Shown here: piece after piece, positions 4,799 through 11,386 of the stretch | Layout: every line of letters starts with the position of its first letter | How positions within the stretch are numbered: the stretch's first letter is position 1 | The notes under the pieces: model-generated | Database searches by the model: none | Told to the model about the DNA's origin: nothing | What the model saw: only the letters and a program-made list of their open reading frames with translations | DNA from: JAADEM01 sp965371855 | Lineage (GTDB): Bacteria > Bacteroidota > Bacteroidia > Bacteroidales > Marinilabiliaceae | Direction: 5' to 3' | Length of the DNA stretch: 11,386 nt | NCBI GenBank assembly: GCA_965371855.1 | Contig: CBDUZZ010000102.1 | Span: forward strand, 1 to 11,386 | Made by a program: the position numbers and the translations under genes

Positions 4799-7240
4799 AT
4801 GAATCTTTTTTATTACATAAAAACAGCTGTTAAAACTTTGTTAAAAAACAAAGCTTACTCTTTAATAAATATTTTAGGGCTGTCATTTGGTTTAAGTCTG
4901 ACAATTATAATATTGCTATTCGTTAAATATGAATTAAACTACGATTCACAATTTCCACAATCAGAAAACTTATACAGGTTAACAAGTAAAGGTAAAATTG
5001 GCACAGAAAAAATTAACGATGCAATCACACCATTGCCATTAATCAACGTTGTTAACAATCTTCCTGAAACGAAATCAGCTTCCAGGTTCATTCCCGGAAT
5101 TAATAAATTAATCAAATACAAATCATTGGTATTTAATGAGGACAGGTTCTTTTTCGGAGATTCTTCATTTTTTGATGTCTTTAATTTAAAAATAATCCGA
5201 GGTTCACTTAAATCTTTTGATGAGCCCAAAACGGTTATTATAACAGATGAAACAGCAAAGAAATATTTTAATGAATCAAACCCTATTGGCAAAACCATAA
5301 ACCGTGGAGGTGTAGATTATAAGATTATTGCAGTATGCCTGAAAATGCCACCAGCAGCACACTTTCATTTCGATTTTATGGCATCTATGTCTACCATTGA
5401 CCTATTGTATAAAAATGATTCTAAAGATATTGATGAATGGAAAAACAATTGGTTATCATTAGATTGTTACACTTATGTTAAAGTTAAAAATGGAACTGAC
5501 ATCAGTCTTTTTGAGGAAGCACTAAACAAAAAGAAAGAGCAATATATAAGTGAACAGCTATCAAAAACAGATGGCAAAAAATTATTAACTGAAGATCAAG
5601 TAAACTTCAGAATTTCTCTCCAACCTATACGTACAATACATTTACATTCAAATCTTGCTTTTGAACTTGAACCCGTATCAAATCCCATTCACATCTTACT
5701 ATATATAGCCATTGCAATATTTATTTTATTAATAACCAGTATCAATTTCATAAATATTACTACAGCGCAACCAACAAAACGGCTTAAAGAGGCAGCAATT
5801 AGAGAAACCTATGGAGCCAGGCGTTACCATATCATCATACAAATAATTACAGAAGCATTCATAATATCAGCCACAGCAACTCTCTTAGGACTGGTATTGG
5901 CAGAGCTGATCATTCCGATGTTTAATAATCTTTTTGGCCTGAGTTTGCATATTTCTCAGATACAAGGCATGCAGGACATTGGCATTGTATTGCTAATTAC
6001 TTTTATTGTAGGAATAATATCCGGAGCCTATCCTGCGAAATTTTTCAGCAAAATTGAAGTTAAAAACATTTTCAGAAACAGATATGTAATTAAGAAATCT
6101 ACTTTAACTATTCGGGGTTTTATTGTAATCGGTCATATATTCGTTGTACTATTTCTTTCATTATTAACAGCCGGCATTTGGTGGCAAACAAATTTTCTGG
6201 AAAACACAGACCTGGGTTTCAACAAAAAGAACTTATTAATATTAGAAAGAGGATATGCGGTAAAACAGGGCTTTGAGGAGTTTAAAAAAGAATTAAAGAT
6301 GATAAAGGGTGTCAGGAACGTATCATCAGCCATGTTCCTTCCGGGTGATGAGTATTACAAAATGGCATTTACTTATAAAGGCACTCAACAAAATAATAAA
6401 TTATCCATCCCAATAAATCATGTAGATTGCGATTACCTTGAAACAATGGAGCTTAAACTAAAAAGAGGAACTTTTTTAAATTGCCAGTTTAAAGATTCAA
6501 TGGGAATTATACTAAATTCATCAGCTATTAAATCCCTTAATATAAAAAAACCTCTTGAAGAACATTTTGAGATAACCAAAGGAGCAACAGCAAATTCATG
6601 GAAGATTAACATACTTGGCGTAGTTGGTGATTATCATTACGAACCTCTCACAAAAAAATTACAACCTTTGGGAATGATGTTGTTATGTAATCAATCTTAT
6701 TTTAAATACATAATCATTAAACTCGAAGATAAAAACGACACAGAGACTATCAATAAAATACAATCATTATGGCATAAACACACTAACAACGAACCAATGG
6801 ATAGTTTTTTCCTTGAAGATAGATTAACCGGTTTGTACAAACAAGAGATTCGTATGCTAAAAGCAATATCTATATTCACCCTTTTTAGCTATTTCATATC
6901 TGTCTTAGGTTTTCTAAGCCTAGCATCCTTTATAATAGAGTATAAAAACAAAAGAATATCATACCTTAAAACGATTGGAATCCCGGATATATATATACTT
7001 AGAGATATTCTAGGAAGTTTTTCTAAACATGTCATCACCGGTATTAGCTTATCTATCCCACTTGCATTGTTAGCAGTTAAAATCTGGTTGCAAAACTATA
7101 CCTATTCTGACACAATTCCTTTATGGCTATATATACTAATTTCGGTTATTGTTATTGTTATTGGAACACTAAGTATTGTATTACAATATTACAAGATTGT
7201 AATAAGAAAACGGAATTTTCACCAATTCAAAGGTGTGTGA
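4799..7240 (+). CDS. FtsX/MacB-type ABC transporter permease (8 TM)
   Basis: This inner-membrane permease has 813 aa, normal for the Bacteroidota double-FtsX family. I place membrane segments at about 20-42, 300-318, 345-372, 393-415, 440-462, 690-714, 745-765 and 774-798. Each half is one TM helix, a large periplasmic MacB-type domain (about 43-295 and 465-685) and a three-helix FtsX domain. The first FtsX domain has the family signature INFINITTAQPTKRLKEAAI followed by RETYGARR. The second (SVLGFLSLASFIIEYKNKRI) is more diverged, and the usual NPV-SLR-like C-terminus is replaced by a basic tail. Such permeases transmit ATP-driven movement to periplasmic partners to export peptides, lipoproteins or antibiotics, or to signal. 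The substrate is unknown. It should pair with the ATPase encoded 6 bp upstream. No adaptor (HlyD) or TolC-like gene is next to it. It ends 10 bp from the convergent alaS, with no terminator visible. Confidence 0.92.
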   Translation: MNLFYYIKTAVKTLLKNKAYSLINILGLSFGLSLTIIILLFVKYELNYDSQFPQSENLYRLTSKGKIGTEKINDAITPLPLINVVNNLPETKSASRFIPGINKLIKYKSLVFNEDRFFFGDSSFFDVFNLKIIRGSLKSFDEPKTVIITDETAKKYFNESNPIGKTINRGGVDYKIIAVCLKMPPAAHFHFDFMASMSTIDLLYKNDSKDIDEWKNNWLSLDCYTYVKVKNGTDISLFEEALNKKKEQYISEQLSKTDGKKLLTEDQVNFRISLQPIRTIHLHSNLAFELEPVSNPIHILLYIAIAIFILLITSINFINITTAQPTKRLKEAAIRETYGARRYHIIIQIITEAFIISATATLLGLVLAELIIPMFNNLFGLSLHISQIQGMQDIGIVLLITFIVGIISGAYPAKFFSKIEVKNIFRNRYVIKKSTLTIRGFIVIGHIFVVLFLSLLTAGIWWQTNFLENTDLGFNKKNLLILERGYAVKQGFEEFKKELKMIKGVRNVSSAMFLPGDEYYKMAFTYKGTQQNNKLSIPINHVDCDYLETMELKLKRGTFLNCQFKDSMGIILNSSAIKSLNIKKPLEEHFEITKGATANSWKINILGVVGDYHYEPLTKKLQPLGMMLLCNQSYFKYIIIKLEDKNDTETINKIQSLWHKHTNNEPMDSFFLEDRLTGLYKQEIRMLKAISIFTLFSYFISVLGFLSLASFIIEYKNKRISYLKTIGIPDIYILRDILGSFSKHVITGISLSIPLALLAVKIWLQNYTYSDTIPLWLYILISVIVIVIGTLSIVLQYYKIVIRKRNFHQFKGV

Positions 7241-7250
7241 ATCAAATATC

Positions 7251-9899
7251 TTAAGAAAGTCCTTTATCGGATAATTTTTCAACCACAATAGATTTTGCGA
7301 CTTTAATCGCCTCATCCAGACCATTAATGTTCTTTCCTCCTGCAGTAGCAAAGAACGGTTGGCCACCTCCGCCTCCCTGCATATACTTTGCAGCTTCTCT
7401 AACAATCTCAGAAGCATTTAAATTTTTCTCTTTAACCACATTGTCTGATATTATAATGGATAATTGAGGCTTACCTTTTACATTAGCACCTAATATGGCA
7501 ACAACATTGTCCACTTCTCTTTTTATCTTGAAAGCAAAATCCTTTAGCACAGGAGCCAATATAGGTTTCACTCTGGTATCCAGGATTTTAACTCCATTTA
7601 TTTCCTCAGCATCATCTTCCATATTCTTTACCTCTATAGACATCATACTCTGGCGTAATGAATTAAGTTCTGTATTCATAACTGTATTCTCTTCTAAAAC
7701 GTTCTCAATATTTTTCTTTATATCCACAGGATTTTTTAATATCTGCTGTAACTCTTTTAACATCATAAACTGACTATGAATAATTTCATCAGCCTTTGCA
7801 CCGGTAACTGCCTCTATTCGACGCACTCCTGCTGCAACAGAGGATTCACTAAATATTTTAAAATAACCTATCTCACCTGTAGCTTTCACATGTGTACCAC
7901 CACAAAGTTCTATTGAGTCACCAAATCGAACCGCACGAACTACATCACCGTATTTTTCACCAAAAAGAGCCACTGCTCCCAAATCTAAAGCTTTACGGTA
8001 AGGTATACTTCTGAATTCCTCCAAATTGGAATTATTACGAACACTCTTATTCACAATCTTTTCTACTTCAAATAACTCTTCTTCTGTCACTTTCCGGAAG
8101 TGAGAAAAATCAAACCTCAAATAATCGGAATGGACTAACGAACCTTTCTGTTCAACATGCTTGCCCAACACCTGACGTAAAGCAAAATGCAATAAATGAG
8201 TAGCAGTATGATTATTGGCCACACTTTGCCTGAATTCCTTATCAACAACAGCCCTAAATGTGGCATTTATATCAACAGGAAGTTTCTTAACAATATGTAC
8301 TATTAAGTTATGCTCCTTTTTTGTATCAGTTATTTGTACCTTCTCACTACCGTTCTCAATATAACCTTTATCACCAATCTGCCCACCACTCTCACCATAA
8401 AACGGAGTAATGTCAAAAACCAACTGATACAGCTCTCTGTTTTTTTCTTTTATTTTTCGATACTTTGTAATTTTCACCTCTGTTTCCAGGTAATCATAAC
8501 CCATAAACTCTTCTTCATCATCCTGTATTAAAACAACCCAATCATCAGTTTCCACGGCTGTAGCATTTCTTGCCCTCTCCTTTTGAGCATTCATCTCCTC
8601 TTCAAATTCGCGACGATTAACAACCAACTCCTCTTCCTTCAGAATAAGCTCTGTTAAATCCAATGGAAACCCATAAGTATCATACAGTTCAAATGCTACT
8701 TTCCCGTCAACCACTTTAAAATCCTGCAATTTTGTTTCTTCTATTATTCTATTCAATAGATTGATTCCTGTGGCTAATGTTCTAAGAAAAGATTCTTCTT
8801 CCTCTTTTATAACCTTTTCTATCAAATCTTTCTGAGAGTGCAATTCCGGATAAGCATCTCCCATAATTTTTATAAGTGTTGGTATTAGACGATAAATAAA
8901 CGACTCTTTAACATTCAGGAAAGTATAACTATATCTGATTGCCCTACGAAGAATACGCCTGATAACATAACCGGCTTTGTTATTTGATGGCAATTGACCA
9001 TCTGCAATAGAGAATGCAATTGTACGAACATGGTCGGCTACAACATGCATTGATGAATCGATATCTTTATCCTCTCCATACTTTACACCTGCCAGTTCAG
9101 AAATTTTATCTAACAGGGGCTGAAAAACACCTGTTTCATAATTAGACGATCTGTTTTGCACAATCCGGCAAAGCCTTTCAAATCCTAATCCTGTATCAAC
9201 AAATTTGTTATCTAACTTCTCCAGCTCACCCGAAGCTTTACGGTTATATTGAATAAACACAAGATTCCACACTTCTATTACTTCAGGATGATCAGCATTT
9301 ACAAGTTTACTTCCATCCTCTCTTTTTCTCTCTTCATCAGATCTAAGATCAATATGGATTTCAGAGCAAGGGCCACATGGGCCAACATCACCCATCTCCC
9401 AAAAATTATCTTTTTTATTACCATCTACAATATGACTTTCGGGCAACCATTTTTTCCAGTACTCAAACGCTTCACTGTCCTTGTTCAGATTATCCTCTTC
9501 ACTTCCTTCAAAAACAGAAGCATACAAACGGTCTTTATCAATCTTAAGAACATCAGTCAGATATTCCCATGCCCATTCGATAGCTTCTTCTTTAAAATAG
9601 TCACCAAAAGACCAGTTTCCTAACATCTCAAACATCGTATGATGGTATGAATCATGACCTACCTCCTCCAAGTCGTTATGCTTACCTGATACTCTTAAAC
9701 ATTTCTGAGAGTTTGCAACTCTGCTGTATTGAATACTTTTATGTCCAAGAAAAATATCTTTAAACTGATTCATTCCTGCATTGGTAAACATTAAAGTAGG
9801 ATCATCCTTCACAACCATAGGTGCTGATGACACTATATGATGGCCTTTAGACCTGAAAAAATCCAAAAAACTATTTCTTATTTCTGACACATTCATCAT
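7251..9899 (-). CDS. alaS: Alanyl-tRNA synthetase
   Basis: This enzyme charges tRNA-Ala with alanine and removes mischarged Ser and Gly. The 882-aa length matches full bacterial AlaS. The class II catalytic domain begins EIRNSFLDFFRSKGHH and contains the motif 1 region DPTLMFTNAGMNQFKDIF. The editing domain has zinc ligands His564 and His568 (HTATH) and Cys666 and His670 (CGGTH), the same residue numbers as in E. coli. The C-terminal C-Ala domain ends with the glycine-rich GGGGGQPFFATAGGK. Two consecutive ATG codons are available; the first is taken, and the second would remove one residue. The gene diverges from the M23 peptidase and has a TAACTTTG -7 box about 60 nt upstream. Confidence 0.98.
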   Translation of the reverse strand: MMNVSEIRNSFLDFFRSKGHHIVSSAPMVVKDDPTLMFTNAGMNQFKDIFLGHKSIQYSRVANSQKCLRVSGKHNDLEEVGHDSYHHTMFEMLGNWSFGDYFKEEAIEWAWEYLTDVLKIDKDRLYASVFEGSEEDNLNKDSEAFEYWKKWLPESHIVDGNKKDNFWEMGDVGPCGPCSEIHIDLRSDEERKREDGSKLVNADHPEVIEVWNLVFIQYNRKASGELEKLDNKFVDTGLGFERLCRIVQNRSSNYETGVFQPLLDKISELAGVKYGEDKDIDSSMHVVADHVRTIAFSIADGQLPSNNKAGYVIRRILRRAIRYSYTFLNVKESFIYRLIPTLIKIMGDAYPELHSQKDLIEKVIKEEEESFLRTLATGINLLNRIIEETKLQDFKVVDGKVAFELYDTYGFPLDLTELILKEEELVVNRREFEEEMNAQKERARNATAVETDDWVVLIQDDEEEFMGYDYLETEVKITKYRKIKEKNRELYQLVFDITPFYGESGGQIGDKGYIENGSEKVQITDTKKEHNLIVHIVKKLPVDINATFRAVVDKEFRQSVANNHTATHLLHFALRQVLGKHVEQKGSLVHSDYLRFDFSHFRKVTEEELFEVEKIVNKSVRNNSNLEEFRSIPYRKALDLGAVALFGEKYGDVVRAVRFGDSIELCGGTHVKATGEIGYFKIFSESSVAAGVRRIEAVTGAKADEIIHSQFMMLKELQQILKNPVDIKKNIENVLEENTVMNTELNSLRQSMMSIEVKNMEDDAEEINGVKILDTRVKPILAPVLKDFAFKIKREVDNVVAILGANVKGKPQLSIIISDNVVKEKNLNASEIVREAAKYMQGGGGGQPFFATAGGKNINGLDEAIKVAKSIVVEKLSDKGLS

Positions 9900-9954
9900 G
9901 GCTCGGAGTAATTGAAAATTGAAATTAACTAATATTTATAAATAAAAATTTCTC

Positions 9955-9984
9955 TTGCAAAGTTAGATTATTTAACTAATTTTG
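9955..9984 (+). promoter_or_regulatory. Bacteroidota-type promoter of the M23 peptidase gene
   Basis: TTG at 9955-9957 is followed by exactly 19 nt and then TAATTTTG at 9977-9984, matching TTG-N19-TAnnTTTG. The predicted start near 9991 leaves a leader of about 36 nt. It overlaps the divergent alaS -7 box, so the two promoters probably compete for polymerase. Confidence 0.6.
9958..9965 (-). promoter_or_regulatory. -7 box of the alaS promoter
   Basis: The minus strand reads TAACTTTG followed by C, an exact match to the Bacteroidota TAnnTTTG element and identical to the rex -7 box. The leader would be about 50 nt. No TTG is found at the expected 19-nt spacing (the nearest is 27 nt away), so the upstream element is weak. 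It lies inside the divergent M23 promoter. Confidence 0.5.
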
Positions 9985-10026
9985 GACATTATCAACTGAA
10001 AATTGTACAAAGAAAATTGCTGATTT

Positions 10027-10998
10027 ATGTCAAAAGTTAAGTATCGATATAACCCCGAAACACTTAGCTACGATAGAATTGAAACTGGTTTTCATTACCA
10101 TTTCTCCCGTCTTTTATTATACTTTTCCTTTAGTGCAGTGTTAGGCTTAATATTTTTTCTCGGCTATGTATATTTACTTGACAGCCCAAAAGAGAAGAGA
10201 CTCATTCGTGAAAACCACCAACTTTTAACCCAGTATGAGATAATGAGCAAAAATCTGGAACAGACCCAAATTGTTCTTAATGATATTCAGCAACGAGATG
10301 AAAACATATATCGTGTAATATTTTCTGCTGATTCAATACCTAACTCCATACGCCGTGCCGGTTTTGGTGGTGTTAACAGATACAAATATCTGGAAGAATT
10401 AGACAATGCAGATTTGGTTATTAAAACTGCCGAGAAGTTGGATATTACTATGAAACAGCTCTACGTTCAATCAAAGTCATTTGATGAGATTATTGCCTTA
10501 GCAAAGCGAAAAAATGAGATGTTACGTTGTACTCCTTCTATAATGCCGGTTTCAAACAAGGATTTTAAAAGAACAGCTTCCGGCTGGGGATATCGCATCC
10601 ACCCCATATACAAAACAAGACGTTTTCATTGGGGTATGGATTTTTCAGCTCCTAAAGGAGCACCCATATATGCTACAGGTGATGGTGTTATTAAAAAAAT
10701 AACTGACCGCAAAACCGGATTTGGAAAAAGAATAGAGATTGATCACGGTTTTGGATATGAAACTTTATACGCTCACCTAAATAAGTTCAATGTTAAACTT
10801 AGGCAAAAGGTTAAACGGGGAGATATTATTGGATATGTAGGCAACAGCGGCACCTCAACAGCTCCACATTTGCACTATGAAGTTCATGTAAAAGGGAAAA
10901 AAGTAAATCCTCAACACTACTACTTTAATGATTTAACTGCTGAAGAGTATGAGAAAATGGTTCAGATTTCTACAAATTCAAACCAAACATTTGATTAG
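10027..10998 (+). CDS. M23 family (LytM-like) membrane-anchored metallopeptidase
   Basis: This is a predicted zinc endopeptidase, or an activator of peptidoglycan hydrolases, acting on cross-linking peptides in the periplasm. The 323-aa protein has a short cytoplasmic tail, one membrane segment at about 29-52, a coiled-coil-like region at about 55-92 and a C-terminal M23 domain at about 185-297. The zinc ligands are present: His201 and Asp205 (HWGMD) and His283 (HLHYEVH). The catalytic histidines His250 (YAH) and His281 are also present, so the enzyme looks active, unlike degenerate LytM factors. The N-terminal anchor and coiled coil resemble those of cell-division and cell-shape M23 proteins. 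It diverges from alaS, an arrangement I recall as common in Bacteroidota, and is followed after 8 bp by a putative lipoprotein gene that is likely co-transcribed. Confidence 0.93.
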   Translation: MSKVKYRYNPETLSYDRIETGFHYHFSRLLLYFSFSAVLGLIFFLGYVYLLDSPKEKRLIRENHQLLTQYEIMSKNLEQTQIVLNDIQQRDENIYRVIFSADSIPNSIRRAGFGGVNRYKYLEELDNADLVIKTAEKLDITMKQLYVQSKSFDEIIALAKRKNEMLRCTPSIMPVSNKDFKRTASGWGYRIHPIYKTRRFHWGMDFSAPKGAPIYATGDGVIKKITDRKTGFGKRIEIDHGFGYETLYAHLNKFNVKLRQKVKRGDIIGYVGNSGTSTAPHLHYEVHVKGKKVNPQHYYFNDLTAEEYEKMVQISTNSNQTFD

Positions 10999-11006
10999 AA
11001 CTTTTT

Positions 11007-11351
11007 ATGCCTAATCAAAGTCAACAGTTTAAAGTTAATAATTACCTAATATACTTTGCATTAATATCAATTATTACCTCATCATGTAACATCCCAGTTA
11101 TTAAGGATACTCTACTAACCGGATTATTAAAAAGAGAAACTACAAATAGATTACTTCTCGATTCAATAAGACAAAATTTGTATAAAAACAATTTGGACAT
11201 AAGCGATAGTCTGGTAAATATGATAGATAGCCTTACACTATCTAAAAATGAAAAAGGAGATTATTATTTGACAAAAGGTTTCTTGTACCATAAAGAAGGT
11301 AAAATAAATAACTCAGTTGTATATCTTAATATACTCAAGTTTCGCAAGTAA
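11007..11351 (+). CDS. Putative short TPR-containing lipoprotein
   Basis: I do not recognise this 114-aa protein as a named family. Residues about 11-26 are a hydrophobic signal segment (NNYLIYFALISIITSS) followed by Cys27, a plausible but imperfect lipobox (TSSC, with Thr at -3 where Leu, Val or Ile is usual). It would then be lipid-anchored in the envelope. The C-terminal part, about 78-110 (GDYYLTKGFLYHKEGKINNS and on), has the spacing of a single tetratricopeptide repeat: Tyr, Gly-Phe, Gly-Lys and a following helix. TPR proteins usually carry several repeats, so this may be the truncated start of a longer protein. It begins 8 bp after the M23 gene and probably shares its transcript, which suggests an envelope role. 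No terminator is visible in the remaining 35 bases. Confidence 0.6.
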   Translation: MPNQSQQFKVNNYLIYFALISIITSSCNIPVIKDTLLTGLLKRETTNRLLLDSIRQNLYKNNLDISDSLVNMIDSLTLSKNEKGDYYLTKGFLYHKEGKINNSVVYLNILKFRK

Positions 11352-11386
11352 CAATTACCTGAAAACCAACAAATAAATTTCAAAAA

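Noticed and set aside
4939..5298. 119-codon minus-strand open frame inside the permease gene
   Set aside because: It is a shadow of the first periplasmic domain of the permease; nothing supports it as a gene.
7241..7250. Terminator between the convergent permease and alaS genes
   Set aside because: Only 10 bp separate the stop codons, and no stem with a T tract was found there or in the adjacent coding ends.
9249..9623. 124-codon plus-strand open frame inside alaS
   Set aside because: It is antisense to the AlaS catalytic domain, which is fully conserved in the other strand's frame.

Overview
The window looks like chromosomal DNA from an AT-rich member of the Bacteroidota, plausibly Bacteroidales or Marinilabiliales. 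The reasons are the low GC content, poor Shine-Dalgarno sequences before most genes, promoters of the Bacteroidota type (TTG-N19-TAnnTTTG), and the protein families present: a Bacteroidota-style Rex, a NtrC-like regulator with a GAFTDA loop, and an 8-TM MacB/FtsX-type permease. The assignment is inference from family knowledge; no database search was run.

Layout. Positions 1-193 hold two tandem, apparently identical tRNA-Val(UAC) genes (the first cut by the window edge) and a rho-independent terminator. Rex, the NADH/NAD+-sensing repressor, follows at 283-945. It has a good Bacteroidota promoter whose -7 box lies inside an inverted repeat. Convergent to it on the minus strand is a two-component operon: a sigma54-dependent NtrC-family response regulator (3738-2362) overlapping its NtrY/NtrB-like membrane histidine kinase (2372-1011). 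Divergent from that operon, across a 373-base intergenic region, are an ABC ATPase (4112-4792) and an FtsX/MacB-type permease (4799-7240). alaS (alanyl-tRNA synthetase, 9899-7251, minus) converges on the permease. Divergent from alaS are an M23 envelope metallopeptidase (10027-10998) and a short putative TPR lipoprotein (11007-11351).

The most interesting part is 1011-7240. The intergenic region carries a GG-N10-GC sigma54-type promoter pointing at the transporter, a near-match pointing back at the regulator operon, and two 16-bp dyads of the same design (TGTnCG-N4-CGnACA). These dyads have the geometry of binding sites for NtrC-family activators. The simplest reading is a self-contained envelope-signal module: a membrane kinase phosphorylates the activator, which recruits sigma54 RNA polymerase to the transporter operon and perhaps to its own operon. 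The ATPase is unusual. It keeps Walker A, Walker B and the H-loop, but its ABC signature (LNAEQ instead of LSGGQ), Q-loop (Lys instead of Gln) and D-loop (NLNS) are altered. The partner permease looks intact, so the transporter may work slowly, work with another ATPase, or act mainly as a sensor or regulator.

The rest (tRNA, rex, alaS, M23 peptidase) is housekeeping: translation, redox control and cell-wall remodelling.
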